From: Cellulomonas xylanilytica
GTDB taxonomy: Bacteria > Actinomycetota > Actinomycetes > Actinomycetales > Cellulomonadaceae
Length of the DNA stretch: 64,000 bases
Direction of reading: 5' to 3'
Assembly: GCF_007989805.1 (NCBI RefSeq)
Contig: NZ_BJUB01000001.1
Coordinates: 372,001 to 436,000, forward strand
The stretch's first letter is position 1. The number at the start of each line of letters is the position of its first letter. Positions 1-8,631 of the stretch are shown here, in pieces. The position numbers and the translations under genes were made by a program. Under the pieces are notes generated by a model. The model searched no databases and was not told the origin of the DNA. It was given only the letters and a program-made list of their open reading frames with translations.

Positions 1-62
1 GGGGAGCGGCCGGCGAGGGCGCAGCGGGGGGATCTGCGGTGGCCCGCGCGGCGAACGGCCAT
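1..62 (-). CDS. possible start of the next eCIS gene, cut by the window edge
   Basis: An ATG at 60-62 on the minus strand opens a frame to the window edge, starting 4 nt after the stop of the DUF6760 gene, with a weak GAGG just upstream. The roughly 20 visible residues are Arg-rich (begins MAVRRAGHRR) and I do not recognise them. In eCIS loci the next genes are usually a LysM/tube-associated protein, spike or baseplate components, but nothing visible here identifies one. This is listed only because of position and spacing. Confidence 0.3.
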   Translation of the reverse strand, partial: MAVRRAGHRRSPRCALAGRS

Positions 63-66
63 CGCC

Positions 67-228
67 TCACGGCTCCTCCTCCTCGGCCTCGTCGACGATC
101 CGGTGCGCGTACGCCAGGAAGTGGGCCCGGTCGGGGTGCTCCAGGTCGAGGAGCGTGTCGAGGGGCCAGTGCAGGACGGCTGCCAGGTACGCGACCTCGT
201 CCAGCAGGTCAGCGGTCGCGTACGTCAG
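67..228 (-). CDS. DUF6760-type small eCIS protein
   Basis: A small protein with an LTY...EVAYLA...HWP...LDLEHPDR pattern typical of the DUF6760 proteins found between tail-assembly and spike/baseplate genes of contractile injection systems. The function is not known. The recognisable part is about 53 residues, 162 nt with stop. No ATG, GTG or TTG occurs close to the conserved N-terminus. The best-placed start is CTG at 226-228, which overlaps the upstream TGA in a CTGA arrangement and has GGGGGA just before it. The nearest standard start is a GTG at 286-288, which would add 20 residues encoded inside the upstream gene. The stop and the frame are secure; the start is not. Confidence 0.6.
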   Translation of the reverse strand: MTYATADLLDEVAYLAAVLHWPLDTLLDLEHPDRAHFLAYAHRIVDEAEEEEP

Positions 229-629
229 GATTCCCCCGGCGGACCACCCGCCAGGTCGACGGCGAACTCCTCGTGGCAGGAGGGGCACGTCACCGACGCG
301 GTGGTGTGGCCCTCGGAGTTGATCCGTCGGTAGAGGTCCTGCAGGAACGCGAGGTCGGGCGTGAAGAGGTTCTCGACGACCGCGGGCGTGATGGACGTGA
401 CGTCGCCGAGGTGCGTGATCGTGCGCGCGAGGAGCAGCACCGTCAGGTACGCCTCGTTGTCCCGCACGCGGGGGTCGCGCAGCGGGACGATCTCGTCGCG
501 GGCGCGGGCCAGGCGCATCGCCCCCGAGCGGTGCACCCGGCCCTCGTCGTCCTCGTACCCGATGGGCAGCTCGAAGCTGAACTCCGTCTGGAGGGCTATG
601 GGCGTGCCGACCGACATGGTCGCGCTCAC
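225..629 (-). CDS. phage tail assembly chaperone-like protein of eCIS
   Basis: About 134 residues. The middle contains an acidic/Arg stretch (MRLARARDEIVPLRDPRV) and the C-terminus a CPSCHEEF motif, as in small 'phage tail assembly' proteins encoded between the tube protein and DUF6760 in actinobacterial eCIS clusters. The family probably helps assemble the tube or baseplate; this is inferred from position, not demonstrated. I chose the GTG at 627-629 because it overlaps the stop of the tube gene as GTGA, a translational-coupling arrangement. An in-frame ATG at 615-617 would give 130 residues. The single CxxC could bind metal only as a dimer or with another ligand. Confidence 0.65.
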   Translation of the reverse strand: MSATMSVGTPIALQTEFSFELPIGYEDDEGRVHRSGAMRLARARDEIVPLRDPRVRDNEAYLTVLLLARTITHLGDVTSITPAVVENLFTPDLAFLQDLYRRINSEGHTTASVTCPSCHEEFAVDLAGGPPGES

Positions 630-1066
630 GCCACCGCGAGGCCTTCGTGGACGAGCGTGACCTCTTCCACGGTGACCTCGGACCCACCGGCCTGCAGCGA
701 GCCGATGCTGATCTTCGACGGCCAGGCGTTGGTGATGTTGAACCGCATCTTCTCGCCGCGCTCGTAGTCGTAGAGCACGATCGCGGCACCGCGGCGGGCC
801 TTGTCGATCTTGCCCTCCTGGACCTCCTTGACCCAGGCCCACCACCCCTTGTCGGTGGTCATGCCGCGCTTGAGCGTGATGTCGCTGAACTTCTGGGCCG
901 CGGGCAGCTTCTTCATCACCGGGATGCCCTTGGGCTTGTTCTCCTGGTGCTCGATCACGGAGACCTCGATGCTCAGGCCCGAGACCTCCTTGAACTGGGC
1001 GAGCGTGATCCCGTCGACCTCGATCTGCCAGGCGTAGTTCGCGAGTGCGTCCTCACCGATGGGCAT
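626..1066 (-). CDS. contractile injection system inner tube protein (gp19/Hcp-like)
   Basis: 146 residues, the normal size for the T4 gp19/Pvc1-type tube protomer. It forms stacked hexameric rings inside the sheath, through which cargo is loaded and expelled. Family features seen are the early WQIEVDGI...FKEVSGLSIEVSVIEHQE segment, an ITLKRG strand and a YERGEKMRFNITNAWPSKI tail. A GAAAGGA ribosome site lies upstream of the ATG. The gene follows the sheath gene by 37 nt and overlaps the next gene by 4 nt, so sheath, tube, assembly protein and DUF6760 form one minus-strand operon. Only one tube gene is visible; others may lie beyond the left edge. Confidence 0.9.
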   Translation of the reverse strand: MPIGEDALANYAWQIEVDGITLAQFKEVSGLSIEVSVIEHQENKPKGIPVMKKLPAAQKFSDITLKRGMTTDKGWWAWVKEVQEGKIDKARRGAAIVLYDYERGEKMRFNITNAWPSKISIGSLQAGGSEVTVEEVTLVHEGLAVA

Positions 1067-1103
1067 GGTGTCGTCCTTTCGCTGTCAGGTGGACCTGCAC
1101 GAC

Positions 1104-2669
1104 TCACTCTTGGACCGCGCCGCCGGTCGGCAGCTGGCTCACCCGGAACACGACGAACTCGGCCGGCTTCACGGGTGCGATGCCGATCTCGATGACCACG
1201 TACCCGGCGTCGACGACGTCGGGTGGGTTCGTCTCCTCGTCGCACTTGACGTAGAACGCCTGGTCGGGGGTCGCGCCGAAGAGGGCGCCGTCCCGCCAGA
1301 GCCCGAGCAGGAACCCGTTGACGGTGCGCTTGATCCGCTGCCACAGGTCGAGGTCGTTCGGCTCGAACACCGCCCACTGCGTCCCGCGCAGCACGGACGA
1401 CTCGATGTAGTTGAAGAGCCGCCGGACGTTGATGTACCGCCAGGTCGTGTCGTCGGACAGCGTCCGTGCTCCCCACACCGTGATGCCGCGGCCCGGGAAC
1501 GCCCGGATCACGTTGATGCCCGCGGGGTTGAGGTCGTCGTGCTCGACGCGCGTGATGTTGAGCTCGACGTCCAGGGCCCCGGCGACGACCTCGTTGGCGG
1601 GCGCCTTGTGGACGCCGCGCGTGTCGTCGTTGCGGCCCCAGATGCCCGCGAGCGCGCCGCTCGGCGGGAACAGCCGTGCGCGGCCGGCCAGCGGGTCCCA
1701 GAAGGACAGCCACGGCCAGTACGTCGTGGCGTAGGCCGACGAGAACCGGGTCTTCTCCTTGACCCACTCGAGCACCTGCTGGGCGTTGAGCCCGCGCGGG
1801 GTGTCGAGGATGGCCACGCGGTCCTTCTGCGTCTCGCAGTGCGTGATGAGCGCGCTCTGCACCGCCTTGAAGCCGTCGGCGTCGATCTGCCCCGCCTCGT
1901 ACGCGGCCACCAGGTCCGGCACCGCGACGATCGTGACGTCGTCGAGAGCCTCGAGCCCGGCGATGCCGGACCGGGCGGTGACGTCGCCGAGGTAGTCGTC
2001 CGGGGTGAGCCGGGCCGGCAGGGACGCCCCTCCGGAGAGCACGAGCGCACCCGTCGTGGGCACGCGCTCGACGATCGAGGAGCCACCCAGCTCGCTGATC
2101 TGCACGAGCGCGGACTCCGCGAGCGCGGTCACCACGTTGTTGCCGCCCTTGCGCGGGGTCACCCCCTCGTACCGCTCGACGGTGTCGCCCCGCTGCACGA
2201 CGAGCGTGAACACCTCGTCGGCCGGCGGTGCCTGCTCGCCCTCGGGCGGCGGCTCCTGCTCGTGCTTGGGCTCGACGGTCACGGTGATCGTGTCACCGGC
2301 GCCGCCGGGCTCCTTCGCCTCGATGCGGTAGACGCCCTGCCCGGCCTTGAGCGCGCTGGTCAGCTCGGCGCTCGCCCGGGCCCCCTCGTCGGAGCTGACG
2401 GAGCCGATCCGCGTGATGTACGCCGAGCCGCCGCCGTTGTTGAAGTACTGGTAGACGGCGTTCGGCAGGTAGGCGCCCTCCACCCAGGTGCCGAAGGTCG
2501 CGGTGTACTGACCCCAGTTGGCGACCTTGATCGCCTGGTCGTACGGCCCGTCGGCGGTGATGCCGACGAAGGCCGCGATGGCCGTCCCGACACCCTCGAT
2601 CGGGCGCGAGCCGGCCGGCAGCTCCTGGATGTAGACACCGGGCGACCGGATGCTGCTCAGCGTGGCCAT
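1104..2669 (-). CDS. contractile tail sheath protein of eCIS
   Basis: 521 residues. The N-terminus (RSPGVYIQELPAGSRPIEG) and the C-terminal block (FEPNDLDLWQRIKRTVNGFL followed by an ETNPP segment and EIGIAPVKPAEFV) are hallmarks of phage-tail-sheath family proteins. These polymerise around the tube and contract to drive injection. A variable insertion in the first half includes a Pro/Glu-rich loop (roughly residues 150-165). The start ATG has a strong GGAGGGG site; the frame extends upstream without a ribosome site, so the shorter protein is preferred. It is the first gene of the minus-strand structural operon and is divergent from the ATPase gene across 129 bp. Confidence 0.93.
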   Translation of the reverse strand: MATLSSIRSPGVYIQELPAGSRPIEGVGTAIAAFVGITADGPYDQAIKVANWGQYTATFGTWVEGAYLPNAVYQYFNNGGGSAYITRIGSVSSDEGARASAELTSALKAGQGVYRIEAKEPGGAGDTITVTVEPKHEQEPPPEGEQAPPADEVFTLVVQRGDTVERYEGVTPRKGGNNVVTALAESALVQISELGGSSIVERVPTTGALVLSGGASLPARLTPDDYLGDVTARSGIAGLEALDDVTIVAVPDLVAAYEAGQIDADGFKAVQSALITHCETQKDRVAILDTPRGLNAQQVLEWVKEKTRFSSAYATTYWPWLSFWDPLAGRARLFPPSGALAGIWGRNDDTRGVHKAPANEVVAGALDVELNITRVEHDDLNPAGINVIRAFPGRGITVWGARTLSDDTTWRYINVRRLFNYIESSVLRGTQWAVFEPNDLDLWQRIKRTVNGFLLGLWRDGALFGATPDQAFYVKCDEETNPPDVVDAGYVVIEIGIAPVKPAEFVVFRVSQLPTGGAVQE

Positions 2670-2798
2670 GGCGTTCCCCTCCGTCGACGTGTGGGACCCA
2701 GCCTCATCCCGCGCGGTCGCCGCGGACAGGGGCCGGGCGTCGCGCCATCGCGCCGCCCTCGCTGCCCCATCGCGCACTCGTGGGGGAGGCGCGCGCCG
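2670..2798. promoter_or_regulatory. divergent promoter region between eCIS structural operon and ATPase-effector operon
   Basis: This 129-bp gap must carry the outward promoters for both eCIS operons. It holds the GGAGGGG site of the sheath gene (minus strand) and GGGGGAGG at 2782-2789 for the ATPase gene. A 9-mer CCATCGCGC occurs at 2745 and 2767, a 22-bp period. I saw no convincing -35/-10 pair. Confidence 0.4.
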
Positions 2799-4760
2799 TT
2801 GGCGGGCCCGCTGCGCTACGACAGGGAGGTGACGCCCTGGGAGCGCTTCGCGGACCTGGTGCTGCAGCGGGAGGCAGCGCTGTGCCGCGTCGTGTCCGGC
2901 GTGCCCCCGCGGGACTTCGCGGGGATGTACGTGGACGACGACGACCTCGACACGATCCTGCGGTCGTTGCCCGGCCTCGACGGGCCCGGCCCGGAGGCCG
3001 CTGCTCCCGTGCGGGACCTGTTCGCTCCCCTCGTCGACCAGGCCCGCGCCGCCCTCGCGCTCTGGTGCGCCCAGAGCGCCGACGCCCTGGCCCGCGCCTG
3101 CCGCAACGCCGGCCTGGCTCCGCCCGACGTCGAGACGATCGCCCTGCTCACCGCGGTGGAGCTGGACCCGCAGCGTCAGCGGGTCGTCGCCTACGTGCAG
3201 GACTCGGTCCAGCTGCCGCGCCCCTGTCTCGCGCTGCTCGCGCGCGCGCTCGGGCCGGCGGGGCCGCCGACCGTGGCGCCCGGTTCACCCCTGCGCGTGG
3301 CCGAGCTGGTCACCGTGGAGGACTCCGGCCCGTGGGCGGTGCGGATGTGCGGCGTCGCGCCGCGGCTCGTCTGGGCGGTCCTCGGGGTGGGCGCACCGGA
3401 CCCGGACCTGCCCCCGCGGACGCGGCGCGTGCCGGCGCAGAGCTCCGCCCGAGGGCGACGGCCGCCTCCACCGGCCCTCCTGCTGGTGCACGGGGCCGAT
3501 GCCGAGAGCCGCCGTCGGGCGGTGGGTGCCGAGCTCGCCGGCCGACCCCTGCTCGCCACGTCCGTCCCGGAGTCGGCCGCGGAGTGGGCGGCCGTCGTGC
3601 GGGAGGCGACGGTGGACGGGTGCGCGGTGCTGCTCGAGGTCACCGGGCCGCCGGAACCGACGGCGGCGGCACGGATCGAGACCGCGCCGCACCTCACGTT
3701 TGCGCTGTCGTCGCCCCGCGAGCTCCCGCTCGAGGCGCTGCCCGAGCGGCGGTGGCGGGAGGTGCACGTCCTCGACGGCGAGGCCGGCCCGGAGGACTGG
3801 CTGGCCCGCACGGGGTCCACCGAGTCCGGCGGTGCCCGCCTCACCCGCGAGCAGCTCCGGCTCGTCGCCGGTGGCGACGGCGGGGACCCGGCCGCGGTGC
3901 AGGCGAACCTGCGCCGGCTGGCCGGCGGACACCTCGACGGGCTCGCCGTGCGCGTGCGCGCACGGCGCGGGTGGGACGACCTCGTGCTCCCCGACGCGCA
4001 GAAGTCCCAGCTGCGCGAGCTCGTCGCGCGGTACCGGCGGCGGCGGACCGTCTTCGGCGAGTGGGGCTTCCCCGCCATCCCGTCCACCGGCGTCGTCGCG
4101 CTGTTCGCCGGACCGTCCGGGACCGGCAAGACGCTCGCCGCCGAGGTGGTCGCACGCGAGCTGGCCCTCGACCTGTACAAGGTCGACCTGTCGTCGGTGG
4201 TCAGCAAGTACATCGGGGAGACGGAGAAGAACCTCGAACGCATCTTCGCCGCGGCCGGCGCGGGCGACGTCGTGCTCTTCTTCGACGAGGCCGACGCGCT
4301 GTTCGGCAAGCGCTCCGAGGTGTCGTCGGCGCACGACCGCTACGCCAACATCGAGGTCGCCTACCTGCTGCAACGGCTGGAGACCTTCGACGGGCTGGTG
4401 GTGCTGGCCACCAACCTGCAGCGCAACATCGACGACGCGTTCCTGCGCCGCATCGGCGTCGCCGTCAACGTGCTCGCGCCGGACGAGGAGCAGCGCCGCC
4501 GGATCTGGCAGCTCGTCTTCCCGGCCGGGGCACCCGTGGAGGACCTCGACCTCGACTTCCTCGCGCGCCAGTTCAAGGTCACCGGGGGAGTGATCCGCAA
4601 CGCGGCGCTCGGGGCCGCGTTCTCCGCCGCCGACGACGGTGGCCCCATCACCATGGAACGCCTCGTGCTCGCGATGCAGCGCGAGTTCGTCAAGCTCGGA
4701 CACCTGTCCACCGAGACGGAGTTCGCGCGGTACTTCGACGTCGTGCGGTCAGGACGCTGA
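2799..4760 (+). CDS. eCIS AAA+ ATPase
   Basis: 653 residues. The N-terminal ~400 residues are a family-specific region. The C-terminal half is a classical AAA+ module with Walker A GPSGTGKT (438-445), Walker B VLFFDEADALFG (D496, E497), a sensor-1 type LATN and an arginine-finger FLRRIG. This architecture matches the AAA ATPase conserved in Afp/PVC-like injection systems, proposed to act in assembly or recycling of the particle. The TTG start is chosen because GGGGGAGG lies 9 nt upstream. A GTG at 2829, giving 643 residues, has AGGGAG directly abutting it with no spacer. The gene is divergent from the sheath operon and followed 4 nt later by the DUF4157 gene, so the two are likely co-transcribed. 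Confidence 0.88.
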   Translation: MAGPLRYDREVTPWERFADLVLQREAALCRVVSGVPPRDFAGMYVDDDDLDTILRSLPGLDGPGPEAAAPVRDLFAPLVDQARAALALWCAQSADALARACRNAGLAPPDVETIALLTAVELDPQRQRVVAYVQDSVQLPRPCLALLARALGPAGPPTVAPGSPLRVAELVTVEDSGPWAVRMCGVAPRLVWAVLGVGAPDPDLPPRTRRVPAQSSARGRRPPPPALLLVHGADAESRRRAVGAELAGRPLLATSVPESAAEWAAVVREATVDGCAVLLEVTGPPEPTAAARIETAPHLTFALSSPRELPLEALPERRWREVHVLDGEAGPEDWLARTGSTESGGARLTREQLRLVAGGDGGDPAAVQANLRRLAGGHLDGLAVRVRARRGWDDLVLPDAQKSQLRELVARYRRRRTVFGEWGFPAIPSTGVVALFAGPSGTGKTLAAEVVARELALDLYKVDLSSVVSKYIGETEKNLERIFAAAGAGDVVLFFDEADALFGKRSEVSSAHDRYANIEVAYLLQRLETFDGLVVLATNLQRNIDDAFLRRIGVAVNVLAPDEEQRRRIWQLVFPAGAPVEDLDLDFLARQFKVTGGVIRNAALGAAFSAADDGGPITMERLVLAMQREFVKLGHLSTETEFARYFDVVRSGR

Positions 4761-4764
4761 CACG

Positions 4765-7700
4765 GTGCCCGCGACCCAGACCCGGGACGCGCTGGACCGG
4801 GAGCCCGGTGCACAGGCCCGGGGACGGACCGGGCCCCCGACCGCCGCCCGCGCAGGGGCGCCGACGTCGAACGCCGGGATGGCCCGGCTCGCCCGGGACG
4901 GAGGAGCCGCCCGGGCGACCCTGCTCAGCGGCGGGGGCAACCGGCTCGCCCGCTCGACGCTCGCCGTCACGCACCCCGGCGATCCCGTCGAGCGGGAGGC
5001 CGAGGCGGTCGCGTCGCGCGTCGCGCACGGTGCCGCACCCCCGGCGGCGATCGCGCGGGCCGCCGAGCCGGCCCTGGCGCGGTCCGCCGTCGCGCGCGAG
5101 GACACGTCCGCCGACGTCGCCGCGGGTGGGGACGTCGAGGTGTCCACCACCGTCACGTCGCTCGTCGCCAGCCCGGGGGCCGGCGTCCCGATGGACCCCG
5201 CGGTCCAGGCGAAGGTCGAGCCGCACCTCGGCGCCGACCTGGGTGCCGTGCGCGTCCACCAGGGACCCGAGGTGGGCGCCGCCGCGGCCGAGCTGCACGC
5301 CCGCGCCTTCACCGTCGGGGCGGACATCTTCCTGGGCGACGGGGAGTCGTCCGCGGACCTGGAGCTCATGGCGCACGAGGCGACCCACGTCGTCCAGCAG
5401 CAGGCCGTCGCCGTCTACCGGGACCTCGAGGTCACCGACCTCATCCCCGACTGGATCATCGACGGTGTCACGTCCGCCGCCCAGGAGATCCCCGGCTACA
5501 CCCTGCTGACCGTCATCACCGGCAAGGACCCCCTCACCGACGAGCCCGCGACGGTCAGCCGCACGGAGTTCGTCGAGAAGCTCCTCACCTTCGGCCCGTT
5601 CGGTGCCGCCGTCGGGCCGCTGCTGCAGACCATCGACGTCCTCGGCGACATCATGTCGCTGCTCATGGACGCGCTCGCGGCCCACGACCTCACGCTGTCC
5701 CGGATCGGCCACGACATCTCCGCCGCGTGGGACGAGATGGGGGTCACCGAGGGGATCGACGGGAACGTCGCGATCGTCGAGCGCTACGTCGACGCGATCG
5801 TCGCCGACATCCGGGCGTTCGTCTCGGACGTCATCGACGCGGTCATCGAGAAGGTCCGCGAGGTGGTCGCGGACGTCGCCGAGCCGCTCCTGCAGCGCCC
5901 CGAGATCGCGCCGTACTGGGACCTCGCCAAGAAGGTGTTCCACCACGACCCGCTGCGCGACGAGGACGTCAGTGCGCCGACCGTGGAGATCCTCGGGGAC
6001 TTCCTCAGGCTCGTGCACCGCGACGAGGTGCTCGCGCAGATGACAGAGCGCGACACGCTGCAGAAGACGGCCGACTGGCTCGACAAGCAGTGGTCCGTGT
6101 TCACCGACCTGCTCAGCCGCACCGGTGCGCTGTTCGCCGACGCGTGGGCCGCGATCAGCCCGGAGAACCTGCCGAACCTGATCGAGAACATCACGTCGCT
6201 GGCCGACCGCGCCTTCATGCTGCTGCGCGACGTCGGTGCCTTCGCCGAGACGATCCTGGTCGAGGTCCTGGACCTGGTGAAGAAGTCGCTCCTGGGCTGG
6301 GCGAGCGAGCACGCGCACAAGGTCCCCGGGTTCCACCTGCTCACCGTGATCCTGGAACGCAACCCGTTCACCGACGAGGCCGTCCCCCGCACCGCCGAGA
6401 ACCTGATCAAGGGGTTCATCACGCTGCTGCCCGGCGGCGAGGCCATGTACGACGAGCTCGCGGAGTCGGGCGTCATCGGCGACGCGGCCACCACGATCGA
6501 GTCGGCGATGACGCGGCTGAACATCTCCTGGGACCTGATCACCGGCACGTTCCTGGGCATCTGGAACTCGGTGACCCTGCAGAGTCTGCTGTCGCCGGTC
6601 GAGACGTTCGACCGGATCGTCGCCGCGTTCGGCGACCCGCTGAACCGGATCGCCGAGTTCGTCAGCGTCGTCATCCAGGTGGTCGTCCGGCTGATCCTCG
6701 AGCTGATGAACTTCCCGTCCGAGCTGCTCGGCAACATCATCGCCAACGCGACCGCCGCCATCGAGGACATCAAGAACGACCCCGTCGGCTTCCTGAAGAA
6801 CGTCGTCGCCGCCATGAAGGCCGGGTTCGAGGGCTTCTTCGGCAACATCGCGACCTACCTGCTCGAGGGTCTGAGCGGCTGGCTGTTCCGCGGGCTGCGC
6901 GGCCTGGGCATCGAGCCGCCGACGTCGTTGTCGGTCGAGAACATCATCACGCTCGTCATCCAGGTGCTGGGCGTCACCACGGAGACCCTCTGGACCAAGC
7001 TGGGGGAGCGCATCGGCCTCGAGCGCGTCGCGCAGATCCGGGGCGCGCTCGACCAGCTCAGCGGGGCGTGGACCTTCATCAAGGACGTCCAGGAGCGGGG
7101 CATCACCGCCGTCTGGGAGTTCATCCAGGGCCAGCTCAGCACCCTGTGGGACACGATCCTGACCACCGCCAAGGACTGGATCATGCGGGAGATCGTCGAC
7201 CGCGTGGTCACGCGGCTGCTCTCGATGCTCGACCCCACCGGGATCATGGCCGTCATCAACGGCACCATCGCGTTCTTCAACGCCGTCCAGTCCGCGATCG
7301 ACTACCTGCGCGAGCTGCTCGAGATCGTCGACCAGTACGTCTCCACGATCGCGTCCGTGGCCCGCGGCGACGTGGCCCCCGGCGCCGCGATGCTCGAGCG
7401 AGGGCTGGCCAGCGCGGTGCCCGTCGCGATCGGGTTCCTCGCCAACCAGGTCGGCCTGGGCAACGTGCCCGAGAAGGTGCAGGAGATCATCGTCGGCCTG
7501 CGCGAGCTGGTGGACCAGGCCCTCGACTGGCTCTTCGACCAGGCGATGGCCCTGGGCCGCGCGGCGCTGGACGCGCTGACCGGCGGAGCCCCCGCCGACC
7601 CTGCGGCACCGGAGCCCGAGCCCCAGCCCGTGGCCGCGGACGGCGCCATCCCCACCGGGCTGCCACCGGAGGAGATCAAGCGCCGCGTCCTTGACCTGGT

Positions 7701-8574
7701 CGAGGCCCGCATGACGGCAGGAGACATCAACGACGTCACCAGCCTGCACGCCTACCTCGCGGCGACCTTGAACACCAACCGGCCGAGCGGTCTGAAGGGT
7801 CTCCAGGTGCACGTGGCCGACGCGACCACGATGGACGTCGCGATCGAGGCCTCCGCGAGCCCGCCCGAGCTGCGCCGGATCAGGTGGGACCAGATCTTCT
7901 CGGCGGAGTCGCTCGACACCGACGCGGAGCTCGACGAGCTCAAGGCGGCGCTGTCCCGCGCCAGCATGGCGTCCTACGCCGCCGTCGCCGTCAACGGGGC
8001 GCGGATCGGCGAGCTCAGCTCGAGCGGTGGAGGGGTGCACGCCGAGGAGGGCCTGGTCCGCGGCTCGACGTGGACCGACGCGATCGCCGCCGCGAGGAAC
8101 CGCGGACCGGACGGTACGTCGACGGTGACCCTGATGATCAACCGCACGCCGTGCATCTCCTGCGTCACCTGGCTCGTGGAGGCGATCAACGACGCCAGGC
8201 GCCAGCTCGGACCGGACGCCGCCGGCACGACGTTCGTGCTCGCGGCCACCGGGACGTACCGGCGGCAGGCACGGATCCCGGACGAGGACCTGGAGTACCT
8301 GAAGAACGCGTGCACCGCGATGGCGCAAAGGGCAGGCCAGACCAAGGCGTTCAAGCAGATCTTCGAGGAGCAGCTCGAGATCTGGAAGCAGGACCTGCGC
8401 TCGTTCAGCACCGAGTGGACCGACGAGGAGATCACCGAGAGCGGACTCGGCCAGCTCGCTGCGGCGCGCTGGCAGATCGCCGGCCTCGACGCGGGCGGTT
8501 CCCTCACACCGCGCCGGCTGGAGATCGCCGCCATCGCCGCCCGGCTGGGTGAGAAGCTCGGCTGGTCCTCGTAA
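4765..8574 (+). CDS. DUF4157 (eCIS-core) protein with C-terminal cytidine-deaminase-like domain, candidate eCIS effector
   Basis: 1269 residues from a GTG placed just after the ATPase stop, with AGGA 10 nt upstream. Residues ~1-130 are Ala/Arg-rich and disordered-looking. Residues ~145-210 form the DUF4157 domain ending in HEATH (204-208), a zincin-like HExxH motif common in proteins loaded into extracellular injection systems. A long middle region of amphipathic helices follows and contains an internal duplication: the PG[YF]xLLTVI...[NP]xTDE segments begin at ~243 and ~521. A Pro/Glu-rich linker (~950-970) leads to a C-terminal domain with HAE (1092-1094) and PCISC (1129-1133), the zinc ligands and catalytic Glu of the cytidine deaminase fold. 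I infer a cargo toxin acting on a base or nucleotide in the target cell. The substrate is unknown and no immunity gene is seen next to it. Confidence 0.8.
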   Translation: MPATQTRDALDREPGAQARGRTGPPTAARAGAPTSNAGMARLARDGGAARATLLSGGGNRLARSTLAVTHPGDPVEREAEAVASRVAHGAAPPAAIARAAEPALARSAVAREDTSADVAAGGDVEVSTTVTSLVASPGAGVPMDPAVQAKVEPHLGADLGAVRVHQGPEVGAAAAELHARAFTVGADIFLGDGESSADLELMAHEATHVVQQQAVAVYRDLEVTDLIPDWIIDGVTSAAQEIPGYTLLTVITGKDPLTDEPATVSRTEFVEKLLTFGPFGAAVGPLLQTIDVLGDIMSLLMDALAAHDLTLSRIGHDISAAWDEMGVTEGIDGNVAIVERYVDAIVADIRAFVSDVIDAVIEKVREVVADVAEPLLQRPEIAPYWDLAKKVFHHDPLRDEDVSAPTVEILGDFLRLVHRDEVLAQMTERDTLQKTADWLDKQWSVFTDLLSRTGALFADAWAAISPENLPNLIENITSLADRAFMLLRDVGAFAETILVEVLDLVKKSLLGWASEHAHKVPGFHLLTVILERNPFTDEAVPRTAENLIKGFITLLPGGEAMYDELAESGVIGDAATTIESAMTRLNISWDLITGTFLGIWNSVTLQSLLSPVETFDRIVAAFGDPLNRIAEFVSVVIQVVVRLILELMNFPSELLGNIIANATAAIEDIKNDPVGFLKNVVAAMKAGFEGFFGNIATYLLEGLSGWLFRGLRGLGIEPPTSLSVENIITLVIQVLGVTTETLWTKLGERIGLERVAQIRGALDQLSGAWTFIKDVQERGITAVWEFIQGQLSTLWDTILTTAKDWIMREIVDRVVTRLLSMLDPTGIMAVINGTIAFFNAVQSAIDYLRELLEIVDQYVSTIASVARGDVAPGAAMLERGLASAVPVAIGFLANQVGLGNVPEKVQEIIVGLRELVDQALDWLFDQAMALGRAALDALTGGAPADPAAPEPEPQPVAADGAIPTGLPPEEIKRRVLDLVEARMTAGDINDVTSLHAYLAATLNTNRPSGLKGLQVHVADATTMDVAIEASASPPELRRIRWDQIFSAESLDTDAELDELKAALSRASMASYAAVAVNGARIGELSSSGGGVHAEEGLVRGSTWTDAIAAARNRGPDGTSTVTLMINRTPCISCVTWLVEAINDARRQLGPDAAGTTFVLAATGTYRRQARIPDEDLEYLKNACTAMAQRAGQTKAFKQIFEEQLEIWKQDLRSFSTEWTDEEITESGLGQLAAARWQIAGLDAGGSLTPRRLEIAAIAARLGEKLGWSS

Positions 8575-8631
8575 CGGCACGAGCACCCGTCTCCCGCTGG
8601 GTCGAAGGGGGTTCGTCCGGCTGGGCTGTGG

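Noticed and set aside
2745..2775. CCATCGCGC direct repeat with 22-bp period in the sheath-ATPase promoter
   Set aside because: The core is short and GC-rich; a similar GCCCCATCG upstream of DUF4255 is better explained as part of its ribosome site. Not enough for an operator claim.
1059..2798. Upstream extension of the ATPase frame over the sheath gene
   Set aside because: It is antisense to the sheath gene, whose product is recognisable throughout; a good ribosome site exists at 2782.
4690..8586. 1298-codon open frame on the minus strand opposite the eCIS effector
   Set aside because: Composition is a mirror of GC-rich codons, it has no recognisable domain or ribosome site, and the plus-strand frame has clear DUF4157 and deaminase motifs.
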